The notes beneath the pieces were generated by a model, which did no database searches, was not told the origin of the DNA, and saw only the letters and a program-made list of their open reading frames with translations. 55,488 bases of DNA from Candidatus Gastranaerophilales bacterium (GTDB lineage: Bacteria > Cyanobacteriota > Vampirovibrionia > Gastranaerophilales > Gastranaerophilaceae). Shown piece after piece: positions 25,311 to 33,844 of this stretch (within the stretch, counting starts at the first letter, position 1; every line of letters begins with the position of its first letter). Location: positions 1-55,488 of the forward strand of contig CALUSW010000005.1 of NCBI GenBank assembly GCA_944323535.1, written 5' to 3'. A program made the translations under genes and the position numbers.

Positions 25311-27629
25311 TTAATTATACGGATTATATACATTTTGTTCAAGTTCTTGCTTTAAATGTAATATTTCTTGTTTTTCATCAATATTATATTTCTCGGCCTT
25401 TAATATATCTGCATAAGCACTTTTGTAATCATTTAACCGCATTTTTGCCAGAGCTCTAAGCTTATAATTTACATTATATCCGTTTAATACTTCATCTTCA
25501 TTAATGCATTCAATTACTTTTTGATAATCTTGTATCTCATAGTATAAATTTGCCATATCATTATAAAATGTTTTCTTTGTTCCCAACTCATTATAGTAAG
25601 GAAAAATTTCCGCTAATTCTTTATATTGTTCCAATGCTTCAACTTTTTGAGAATTTTCTATATATGTATTTGCAAGTCTTTTTCTTATTTCAATCGAATA
25701 AGGAGAGTTTTTTATAAAATCGGAATAATCTTTTATCGCTTTATCATAATCGTTCTTGCCAAAATAACTTTCTGCTCTTAATAATAAATATTGATTATAA
25801 TAATTGCTATCGGAAAGATTTATTGATTTTGTATAATCGGTAATTGCTTTTTCGTATTTTTCATCCGAATTATAATAGCGCCCTCTTGCTGCATATAAAT
25901 AGTTTTTATTTTCATTATTTTTGATAAGTGCATTTAATTCTTTTAGGGATAGTTCTTGCTTAAATTTCTTTTTCAAGTATGAAAAATTAGTTTTTTTAAG
26001 TTCTTCTTTTGTAAAAGTTCCGCCTCTTCTCTCAAATTCCTTCAAAGCAACTTCGTCATCAACAAAGATTATTCCTTCAAGTTTTATACCATATGTATAA
26101 TACAAATAAAATAAATAATCATTATCGAAATAATTTTCATCTTCAATTAAATATGAAAATACTCTTGACTTTTTGGCGTTTAACTCTTCATTTATTATAT
26201 TTACCATTTTTCCCCGAATAAAAGAATCTGCATCATAACATCTGGGACGGTATAAAAATAGAAAGGAAGCGTATTTTGCATAAGCTGATATAGGAAGCAG
26301 TGCTATTCCGTCATATTTATTATATAACAATGAAATCTTATCTGTTATATATGCTGTTTCCCTAATATCTTCTGCATAAATCTGCTGATATTTATATTCA
26401 TATTTAATTTCATTAAAATTTAAAAAAATTATCGAGTACAAAGAGAATATTAATAATAGACTGTATAAAAAAGAGACTCTAATCTTATTATAGAAATATA
26501 TAATGTATCCAAAATAAAAAAGTAAAATTAAAAGTAATATTTTAAAATATAAAATTCTAAACGGAACATGATTTAACCAAAAATTATATCTGTATACTTC
26601 GCATTCCCCTCCTATTATTAAAAAGAGGAAAAATATAAATATACTAAATACCAGTGTAAGTGATAATAAAACTACTTTTTTGTTGTCTTTCTTCTCATCT
26701 CTTATAAGAAAAACAAATATACTTAATAAAACTATTATTATTAAGAACCAAATATTTTCATTAAAATAATCTTGCATAAACGGAAGAAAAATCTCTTTTA
26801 TCGATAAAAAAGAATTTTCTACATGTGATTCATATCCTGCAATTTTTCCCGAGAAATATCCTGATAAACCAAAATGACAAAGACTTGAAATTATTAAAAT
26901 AAATGTATTTGAAAAAAGAAAAAACAGTTTTTGCTTATTTTCCAAGTTACGTTCTTTATATATATAGGACAAAAATGACGAAATAAGAATAATAAATACA
27001 ACTGATACAAATGCCAGCATTTCGAATGAAACACCAAGTAAAAAAGCATTTATAAGATAAAATATTTTCTCATAATTATTTTCAATCTTATAAAATATGC
27101 ATTTTATTATAGAATATAAGAAAATTACAAAAAAGATAAAATTAAACAGATGATCGTAAAAAGTAACAGTTTCAGCTAATGAAGAGAAATAAAACATATA
27201 CATGTCTTCATTAATCAAAGGAATTACTGATATTATTATAAATATAGCAGGATATAATAAGAAAAAAGATTTCTTTTTAAAAATCGATTCCTTCTTTTTA
27301 GAGAAAAAATAAAATATCTTCAAACTGAATAAGGACATTATGCTTAAAAACAATGCATTAAAAAAAGGAATAAGAGTATTAGTTAAGTCATTTGGATGTA
27401 CATTTAGAATATTAGGAATATAGACAACAAAAGCAGCCACAATAAATCTTGAAACAAATCTCGCAGCATTAAAAAATGCAGAAAAATCAGCAGTATATTC
27501 AAATGGATAGAAATGATCATGACCAGTTAAAACATCATAATGAAGATACATAAAAATAAGATAAAAACATGAAATAAAACTTAATATATTTAATAAAAAG
27601 AAAAAATGTTTATAAAAAAAAGATTTCAT
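25311..27629 (-). CDS. Multi-pass membrane protein fused to TPR repeats
   Basis: A 772-residue protein from the ATG at 27629, which has GAAGGG at good spacing; a TTG 78 bases earlier has no such support. About ten hydrophobic helices precede residue 400, starting with a loop (LTGHDHFYPFEYTADF) comparable to that in the protein at 19067. The bridging tail (ALKEFERRGGTF, ELKKTNFSYLKK) is homologous to the end of that protein. The last 190 residues are about five TPRs (YEKAITDYTKSINL, YDKAIKDYSDFI). TPRs would bind partner proteins. The topology suggests a surface-glycan transferase or flippase-like role. Confidence 0.75.
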   Translation of the reverse strand: MKSFFYKHFFFLLNILSFISCFYLIFMYLHYDVLTGHDHFYPFEYTADFSAFFNAARFVSRFIVAAFVVYIPNILNVHPNDLTNTLIPFFNALFLSIMSLFSLKIFYFFSKKKESIFKKKSFFLLYPAIFIIISVIPLINEDMYMFYFSSLAETVTFYDHLFNFIFFVIFLYSIIKCIFYKIENNYEKIFYLINAFLLGVSFEMLAFVSVVFIILISSFLSYIYKERNLENKQKLFFLFSNTFILIISSLCHFGLSGYFSGKIAGYESHVENSFLSIKEIFLPFMQDYFNENIWFLIIIVLLSIFVFLIRDEKKDNKKVVLLSLTLVFSIFIFFLFLIIGGECEVYRYNFWLNHVPFRILYFKILLLILLFYFGYIIYFYNKIRVSFLYSLLLIFSLYSIIFLNFNEIKYEYKYQQIYAEDIRETAYITDKISLLYNKYDGIALLPISAYAKYASFLFLYRPRCYDADSFIRGKMVNIINEELNAKKSRVFSYLIEDENYFDNDYLFYLYYTYGIKLEGIIFVDDEVALKEFERRGGTFTKEELKKTNFSYLKKKFKQELSLKELNALIKNNENKNYLYAARGRYYNSDEKYEKAITDYTKSINLSDSNYYNQYLLLRAESYFGKNDYDKAIKDYSDFIKNSPYSIEIRKRLANTYIENSQKVEALEQYKELAEIFPYYNELGTKKTFYNDMANLYYEIQDYQKVIECINEDEVLNGYNVNYKLRALAKMRLNDYKSAYADILKAEKYNIDEKQEILHLKQELEQNVYNPYN

Positions 27630-27719
27630 AATTTCCCTTCGAAATCGCTCTTCAGAAATTATATGATATAAAAGAAATAAAATAAAAAATGTAACGTTAT
27701 GCAACAATAAAATAAAAGT

Positions 27720-28841
27720 TTAAAACAATCTTTTAATTTTTTTTGAAATATACTCTATTTTTTCATCCGTCAAGTTTAATCCTGTCGGGATATAAAATCC
27801 TCTCTCATATAATTTTTCACTAACCGGACGTTTTATATTATCTAAAATACCGAGTTTCTTCAAAACAGGCTGTTTATGAAGAGGAAAGAAAAAAGGTCTT
27901 GTTTCTGTATTTTCACCCGCAAGCTTATTAATGGCTGTCTTTGCATTAAATTTTACATCATCATTTAATACAATACCAAAAATCCAGTAATGGTTTTTTG
28001 CATATTCAGTCTGCGATATAGACAGATGAGCAGGAATATTTTTTAATAATTTTTGATATAAATTTCCTATATGCTGTTTTATACAAATTGTTCTGTCCAG
28101 TTTTTCAAACTGTGCATATGCAACTGCCGCTTGAAGATTTGACATTCGTAAATTCCAGCCCAAATCATTATGGACAAATTTATCTTTAGTAAAACATAAA
28201 TTCTTATAATAATTAATTTTGTTATACAAATTTTCCTCGGAAGTTAAAACAATACCACCTTCACCGCATGCAATATGCTTATTTGTAAAGAATGAAAATG
28301 TTGCAATATCACCAAAACTTCCGCATTTATTGCCATAATATGTTTGCCCGTGCGCCTGAGCTGCATCTTCTATTATTTTGAGATTATATTTTTTTGCTAT
28401 TTCTAAAACCGGTTTTACATTTGACGGAAGTCCATATATATGGACAATTATAATTGCTTTTGTTTTATTTGTAACAGCTTCTTCGATTTTATTTGTATCA
28501 ATATTCCAGGTATTATCTTCAGCATCGACAAAAACAGGTTTTAGCTTGTTATATATGCAGCTTTGAGCAGATGAAATAATATTAAAAGAAGGAACAATAA
28601 TTTCACTATTATCTTCCCATTTATATACAGCCTTCATAGCTCTTAGAGAAACATCAAGAGCAGAACTTCCGTTTGTTACGCAGCTGCCGAATTTTTGACC
28701 GCAAAAGACAGAAAATTCCTGCTCCAGTTTTTTTACAAAAGGCCCGTTAGATCCAAGCCAGCCTGTTTCTATGCATTCTTCCAGATATTTTTTTTCATTA
28801 CCGTCTAAAAGCGGTGCAAATACGGGAATAAATTCACTCAT
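27720..28841 (-). CDS. DegT/DnrJ/EryC1-family sugar aminotransferase
   Basis: A 373-residue PLP enzyme that adds an amino group to a nucleotide-linked keto sugar. It shows the family marks: ETGWLGSNGPFVKKLE at the start, GSSALDVSL for phosphate binding, IIEDAAQAHG with the PLP-nitrogen Asp159 and TFSFFTNKHIACGEGG with Lys188 as the Schiff-base lysine. It overlaps the cupin gene by 8 nt, so the two are translated together. With the GMD-like dehydratase at 15.9 kb it could form GDP-perosamine (GDP-4-amino-4,6-dideoxymannose); with other precursors the product would differ. The family is secure, the substrate is inference. Confidence 0.9.
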   Translation of the reverse strand: MSEFIPVFAPLLDGNEKKYLEECIETGWLGSNGPFVKKLEQEFSVFCGQKFGSCVTNGSSALDVSLRAMKAVYKWEDNSEIIVPSFNIISSAQSCIYNKLKPVFVDAEDNTWNIDTNKIEEAVTNKTKAIIIVHIYGLPSNVKPVLEIAKKYNLKIIEDAAQAHGQTYYGNKCGSFGDIATFSFFTNKHIACGEGGIVLTSEENLYNKINYYKNLCFTKDKFVHNDLGWNLRMSNLQAAVAYAQFEKLDRTICIKQHIGNLYQKLLKNIPAHLSISQTEYAKNHYWIFGIVLNDDVKFNAKTAINKLAGENTETRPFFFPLHKQPVLKKLGILDNIKRPVSEKLYERGFYIPTGLNLTDEKIEYISKKIKRLF

Positions 28842-29265
28842 TTATAATAACCCTATCATCTGATATTTCATCAAAACGGACTTTATCCTGTTCCCCTAAA
28901 TAAGGACCCTGCTTAACTTCTATCATGCTGACATCTTCCAGGCATTTTAACCCGTGCCCGCCGTATGGCAGAAACGCGATATCACCGGCTTCTAATATGG
29001 TGCTTTCAAGATATTCTTTATCTTGCGAATATAAATCAAGTCTTAATTTGCCTTTTTTTATAATAAGAACTTCCTGTGTATAATAAACTTTTCGTTCAAT
29101 AACATTATGGACATGCGCTTTTATAACCGTATTTTTAGGATGTTTCATATAAGCCAGCTGCCAGCTGCTGTCATTCTCAGTAAAAAATTTTATTCCGTCA
29201 TTTTCATAGGAATTTTTTATTATTAAAGCTATCTGCTTGTCTTTATGGAAAAAAGTTTTTATCAT
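28834..29265 (-). CDS. Cupin-domain protein of sugar biosynthesis context
   Basis: This 143-residue single-domain cupin has VIKAHVHNVIERKVYYTQEVLIIKKG split over motif 1 (H-x-H then E and K) and AGDIAFLPYGGHGLK as motif 2. Cupins beside DegT enzymes are often sugar ketoisomerases or epimerases of the FdtA/WbbJ-neighbour kind; here the neighbouring gene and 8-nt overlap support a nucleotide-sugar role. The catalytic set of FdtA is not obvious, so a binding or sensor role remains possible. It is the first gene of the minus-strand cassette. Confidence 0.7.
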   Translation of the reverse strand: MIKTFFHKDKQIALIIKNSYENDGIKFFTENDSSWQLAYMKHPKNTVIKAHVHNVIERKVYYTQEVLIIKKGKLRLDLYSQDKEYLESTILEAGDIAFLPYGGHGLKCLEDVSMIEVKQGPYLGEQDKVRFDEISDDRVIINE

Positions 29266-29371
29266 ATATATATTCTAACAAAAAATAAAAAAACTGAAAA
29301 ATTACATATTAACCATTTAACAAGATTTGTTATAATATTAATAATATCAGATTTTATGATTAGTTGGTCAG

Positions 29372-30754
29372 ATGAAAATATTATTTGTAATACCCAATTT
29401 TGATTCTTATGTTATAGCGCCGCCATTAGGCGTTTTATACTTGTCTTCATATGCAAAAAAATATTGCAATGCCGAAGTAAAAATTATAGATGCACTGCGT
29501 GATAACTTAAATACAAAACAAATTACAAATATAGCATTGGAATATAATCCGGATATTATAGGCATCCACTGTTTAACCGCTTTTTATAAACAAACCGTTG
29601 ATATATGCAGAAGCTTAAAACAGGCAGGATTTAAAGTCCTTATAGGCGGTGTACATCCGACTTTTATGCCTTATACCACTTTAAAAGACAGCGGCGCTGA
29701 CTTTGTTGTTTGCGGTGAAGGGGAAATTCCTCTTTTAAGATTATGTGAAAATAATTTAAATCATAAAAATATTCAAGGTGTATATGACTTAGAATCACTG
29801 AAAGATGATGACACACAAATTGACGGCACCCCTGTTTTAAAAGCGGAAACGGTTAAAGATTTAGATACAATTCCAATGCCGGATTGGCTGCAGCTTCCGC
29901 CAGCTTCTTATCCGCATTCTCCGCATGCTGTAATAGCAAGGGGAAATCCAATCGGCATTGTTATGACATCAAGAGGCTGCCCTTCCAGATGTACATTTTG
30001 TTCTTCAAACAATTTTTATAAGGGAATAAGACAAAGATCCGTAGAAAACGTAATAGAAGAGGTTAAATTTCAGATTGAACATCTCGGAATACAGGAACTT
30101 CAATTTACGGATGATAATTTGACGCTTAGACGCGAATATATAATTAATTTATGTAATGCTCTTCTGGAAAATAATATTAAAATTGACTGGTCTACTCCAA
30201 ACGGAGTACGGGCTGATAAAGTAGATAAAGAAGTTCTTGCTCTGATGAAAAAATCAGGGTGCTATTTAATTGATTTCGGTATTGAATCCGCAAATAACCA
30301 AATTCTTAAAAATATAAGAAAAGGTGAAACAATTGAACAAATAGATATGGCAATAAATCTGGCGCATGAAGCGGGTATGATAACACAGGGAAATTTTATT
30401 TTCGGACTTCCCGGAGAGACAAAAGAAACAATAAAAGAAACAATAGACTATGCCGTAAACAGTAAACTTGACCGAGCAGGATTCTTTGCTTTAAGACTTC
30501 TTCCCGGTTCTGATTTATCAAAACAAATGAAAGAAAAATATCAGTTAGATTATAATAATACTTTTATATCAAAACCTGACTGGCTGCCTGAAAATTTAAC
30601 TAAAGAAGATATTTTAAGAACAATTCAAAAAGTATACTGGAAATTTTATTTCAGACCAAAAAGATTATGGAACTTATTAAATGATATACCCGTATCTCAG
30701 ACAAAATATATAATTAAATGTATGATAAATTACCATTTATTTAAATTATGGTAA
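29372..30754 (+). CDS. B12-binding-domain radical SAM protein
   Basis: A 460-residue class B radical SAM protein. The N-terminal Rossmann-like cobalamin-binding domain has PPLGVLYLSSYAKKY, IIGIHCLTAF and LIGGVHPTFMP, but I do not see the DxHxxG base-off motif. The radical SAM cluster is CPSRCTFC after MTSRGC, and FTDDNLTL marks the next strand. Relatives are methyltransferases, cyclases or lipid-modifying enzymes such as those acting on hopanoids. It is unlike the other local radical SAM genes. A TATAAT at 29331-29336 may be its promoter. It converges at 2 nt on the next radical SAM gene. Confidence 0.9.
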   Translation: MKILFVIPNFDSYVIAPPLGVLYLSSYAKKYCNAEVKIIDALRDNLNTKQITNIALEYNPDIIGIHCLTAFYKQTVDICRSLKQAGFKVLIGGVHPTFMPYTTLKDSGADFVVCGEGEIPLLRLCENNLNHKNIQGVYDLESLKDDDTQIDGTPVLKAETVKDLDTIPMPDWLQLPPASYPHSPHAVIARGNPIGIVMTSRGCPSRCTFCSSNNFYKGIRQRSVENVIEEVKFQIEHLGIQELQFTDDNLTLRREYIINLCNALLENNIKIDWSTPNGVRADKVDKEVLALMKKSGCYLIDFGIESANNQILKNIRKGETIEQIDMAINLAHEAGMITQGNFIFGLPGETKETIKETIDYAVNSKLDRAGFFALRLLPGSDLSKQMKEKYQLDYNNTFISKPDWLPENLTKEDILRTIQKVYWKFYFRPKRLWNLLNDIPVSQTKYIIKCMINYHLFKLW

Positions 30755-30756
30755 AT

Positions 30757-31752
30757 TTATCTCTTAGAATATCCTTGTTTTAATACTTGTTTTGTATAAG
30801 GGGGAATTCCAAGATCTATATGGTATTCTTTGCAGAATTCTTCCGCATAACGGATAATATCATAGTAGTGTTTTGGGATAGTAAAATCCCCGTCAATGAT
30901 ATCTCTATAGTCAATATCAACTACAATAATCTTGATATTAATATCAAGCATTTTATTCATAAATTTTTTAAATTCTTCAAGATTATCATTATAACCATGA
31001 ACTATAATATATTTAATAATAATCGAATCATTTCCGGCTGCAGAAATATAGCGTTTTAGGTTTTCTATCGATTTATCGAATTTATCAACCTGCTTTATTT
31101 TTAAATAAGTTTCCCTGCAGCCCGAATCAAGCGCGGTGCATAATTCTCCTTTTTTCATTACAAGAAGTTTTTCTATAACAGGCAGGTAAACAATATTATT
31201 TGTAGGAATATATATAGTTCCGACACCTCTGTTTAAAAATGTTTTTATAATCTCTTCATGATTTTTAAGGCAAGATATATTGCCGCCCTGAAAATCTATG
31301 TATAATTTTTCTTTATCAATTAGATTATTATCATAAAGTTCATTTATAAATTTCAAAACATCAAATAATACAGGTTTATTTTCATCTTCTTTTATTTTTT
31401 CATGCGTTCTGTTTCCCTGAGTACAATATATACAAGCACAATTACACTGAGTATAATGATTCAAAGTTATTTTATTAATCCTGAAATCAGATACTTCTTT
31501 ATATTCTGTAAGATGAACACATCCATTGCATTCCGCCGGAATTTTTCCGTCTTTCAGCATTTTTATATATTGTTTCTTTGCTTCTATAAAACCCGTTATA
31601 GAGTTTTTTTCGGATAATTTACTTACAAAAGCAGGTCCGATATTAGCGCTGCAGCATGGCTCAAGTGCATCTCTGCAGGAAAAATGCAGATGATTGTTCA
31701 TCAAAGGGCACATATATGATTTTTTATTTTTTTTAAAGTCGAAGAATTTCAT
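30757..31752 (-). CDS. Class I radical SAM protein, QGG variant
   Basis: A 331-residue protein with a lengthened N-terminus (about eight extra residues, Lys-rich) then C15, C26, C33-C34 and AECNGC. The radical SAM cluster is CNCACIYC, with an extra Cys between the first two ligands, and QGGNIS replaces GGEP. CC-SANIGP matches the CC-xxx-GP form of the two other QGG variants. YLKIKQVDKF and IKYIIVHGYNDN follow. It is convergent at 2 nt with the B12-binding gene and divergent from the QGG variant at 31807 across 54 bp. Confidence 0.86.
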   Translation of the reverse strand: MKFFDFKKNKKSYMCPLMNNHLHFSCRDALEPCCSANIGPAFVSKLSEKNSITGFIEAKKQYIKMLKDGKIPAECNGCVHLTEYKEVSDFRINKITLNHYTQCNCACIYCTQGNRTHEKIKEDENKPVLFDVLKFINELYDNNLIDKEKLYIDFQGGNISCLKNHEEIIKTFLNRGVGTIYIPTNNIVYLPVIEKLLVMKKGELCTALDSGCRETYLKIKQVDKFDKSIENLKRYISAAGNDSIIIKYIIVHGYNDNLEEFKKFMNKMLDINIKIIVVDIDYRDIIDGDFTIPKHYYDIIRYAEEFCKEYHIDLGIPPYTKQVLKQGYSKR

Positions 31753-31794
31753 AGATTTCTTTCTTTGCTATATTATATAATATCAGAAATTTAG

Positions 31795-31800
31795 TATAAT
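31795..31800 (+). promoter_or_regulatory. Candidate -10 box of a leaderless transcript
   Basis: A perfect TATAAT ends six bases before the ATG at 31807, so transcription would begin at or beside the start codon. I see no ribosome binding site and no clear -35 box. Confidence 0.4.
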
Positions 31801-31806
31801 AATTGT

Positions 31807-32799
31807 ATGAAAAAAAGATATTACTGCAAAAGATTAAATGAAACATTAAACTTTGACGCACTTAAAGTTTTTTACTGCTGTGCAACAAGAACCGGACCTT
31901 CCATTGACATTCCGAAACCGGATAAAATTAAAGACATAATTACAAAAAGAAATAAACTTATAAGAATGCTGGATAAAGGTATTATTCCGGAAGAATGCAG
32001 CGGCTGTTTTGATCTTAAGGAACAGGAAAACCCGAAGCCTCTTATATTAAGTGCATTTTCAAAACTGCCAAAGGCAAATTTAATTATAGTAAAACACTTT
32101 AAACAATGCGACTGCAGCTGTATATATTGCTGCGAGCAATATCTTTCAGGCAGAAAAATTGTTCTCAAGTCAAAAAAAAGCGATTATTACGATCTTCTTC
32201 CTATAATTAAAGAAATGTATAAGCAGAATATTATTGATAAAAAAGAACTGGATGTCCATTTTCAGGGAGGCAATGTTTCTGTTCTGGACGAATTTGAAGA
32301 TCTGGTAAATATATTTATCGAAAACGGCGTCAAAAGAATTGAAATTGCAACAAACGGTATAAAATATCTTCCAATTGTTGAGGAAATCTGCCGCAAAACC
32401 TTTGTAGATATTAATATCTCCATTGACTGCGGAACAAAAGAAACTTTTAAAAAAATAAAAACCGTAGATAAATTTGAAGAAGTAAAAGAAAATATAAAAA
32501 AATATGCTAAACTTCCGCTTCTTTTAAGATTAAAATATATTCTTGTAAGAGGTGTTAATGATAATATTCAAGAGCTTACAAATTATATTGACCTTATGAA
32601 AGAAACAGGGGTTAAAAATTCAGAATTAATGATTGACCAGTGTGACAGCGAGTTTATCCAAAACGGAGAATTCAAAATTCCGAATTACTATTATGATTTA
32701 TTTGATTTTTATCAGAGAAAATGCAAAGAAAACAATATTGAAGCAAATATTTGGGAATATATAAGAGAAATTTTAAATAAAGGCTCATTTTTTAAATAA
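31807..32799 (+). CDS. Class I radical SAM protein, QGG variant
   Basis: A 330-residue protein with C7, C24-C25 followed by ATRTGP, EECSGC, and a Cys-rich radical SAM site CDCSCIYCC with two extra Cys. QGGNVS replaces GGEP. FKKIKTVDKF and LKYILVRGVNDN complete the class I pattern. It diverges from the QGG variant at 30757 and overlaps the end of the class II gene at 32785 by 15 nt on the other strand. It may be translated from a leaderless mRNA. Confidence 0.86.
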   Translation: MKKRYYCKRLNETLNFDALKVFYCCATRTGPSIDIPKPDKIKDIITKRNKLIRMLDKGIIPEECSGCFDLKEQENPKPLILSAFSKLPKANLIIVKHFKQCDCSCIYCCEQYLSGRKIVLKSKKSDYYDLLPIIKEMYKQNIIDKKELDVHFQGGNVSVLDEFEDLVNIFIENGVKRIEIATNGIKYLPIVEEICRKTFVDINISIDCGTKETFKKIKTVDKFEEVKENIKKYAKLPLLLRLKYILVRGVNDNIQELTNYIDLMKETGVKNSELMIDQCDSEFIQNGEFKIPNYYYDLFDFYQRKCKENNIEANIWEYIREILNKGSFFK

Positions 32800-33804
32800 A
32801 GTTTTTAAGATTTCGGGTAATTTTTTCCTTACCGGCTGCAGTTTTAACAAATACTCATTAACGCTGCAGTTATCATCTTTAAATATCGGATCTTTTAATA
32901 ATTTAACAAGTTTATTATATTCAGGATGCGACGGAAGAGAAACATCCAGTTCTTTTCTTAATTTTTCGGAGTTTATCTGTTCATGGTAGTTAATAAAAAA
33001 TGCTTTTGCCCTCATTTTTTTTGCAAATTTGACAAATTCTTTCATTTCTTTATAATTATACGCTGTTACAACAAAATTTAATTGAAGGTTCTGCAATAAT
33101 CCTTTGTTCTTTAATTCTGACAGGTATTCTACATTTTTAATGAGGGCATTAAAGTTTCCGTTTTCAACGAGCTTATTATATGTTTTTTCTGTGATTGCGT
33201 GCATGGAAATTGTAACAGTATACATTTTTTCAGTTAAAGATAATTTCTCAATCATTTCCTTTGTAAAAAGAATCCCGTTTGATATTATTTTAAATTTTAT
33301 ATCAGGATTAATCCGCACAATTTTTTTAACTATTTCAACAGAATGCCTGCTCGCGAATAATTCTCCTGCAGAATTTAGTTCAACAAATTCTGCTTGTTTT
33401 AAAACAGGAAAGAATATTCTGTCAAAATTTTCTTCTATTCTTTTTTCTTTTTCACGGTTATATTCTTCTTCTTCTTTATTTTTTTCATTGCGGCAAAAAA
33501 TACATCTTACATTGCACCTTCTGTCATAGCTGAATTCTATTTGCTTCGGATATTCACTTGTAAGGCTTGGAGTCATTTCATATTTATAAGGCTCACATAC
33601 CTCAAGATTGCAATACTTATAATTATTTTCAATAAACTGTTTTCTGAACTCTTTTGCCTTTTCTCCGTTCCAAATCTCATCAAACGTATTTTCAAAGATA
33701 TTGCCGAAAGAATAAAAATTAGTCCAATAACAGCAGCAGCAATATACTTCGCCTGTATTTTGTATTTGAATACTATAAAATGGGTGCCTGCAAATTTTAT
33801 TCAT
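32785..33804 (-). CDS. Class II radical SAM protein with N-terminal SPASM/twitch-like domain
   Basis: A 339-residue protein. The first 75 residues look like a SPASM/twitch domain, normally at the C-terminus: C5, IQNTGEVYCC with C22-C25, SFGNIFENTFDEIWNG and C65/C70. The radical SAM cluster follows at C97-x3-C101-x2-C104 (CNVRCIFC). The GGE-like motif reads SAGELFAS. No ribosome binding site is visible, but TATAGT lies about 10 bases before the ATG. It overlaps the class I gene on the other strand by 15 nt and lies 40 nt after the Tat-like radical SAM gene on its own strand. Confidence 0.86.
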   Translation of the reverse strand: MNKICRHPFYSIQIQNTGEVYCCCCYWTNFYSFGNIFENTFDEIWNGEKAKEFRKQFIENNYKYCNLEVCEPYKYEMTPSLTSEYPKQIEFSYDRRCNVRCIFCRNEKNKEEEEYNREKEKRIEENFDRIFFPVLKQAEFVELNSAGELFASRHSVEIVKKIVRINPDIKFKIISNGILFTKEMIEKLSLTEKMYTVTISMHAITEKTYNKLVENGNFNALIKNVEYLSELKNKGLLQNLQLNFVVTAYNYKEMKEFVKFAKKMRAKAFFINYHEQINSEKLRKELDVSLPSHPEYNKLVKLLKDPIFKDDNCSVNEYLLKLQPVRKKLPEILKTLFKK

Positions 33805-33844
33805 AAATAGATACTATAACAATCTTTGTATTAAAGCAAAATAT

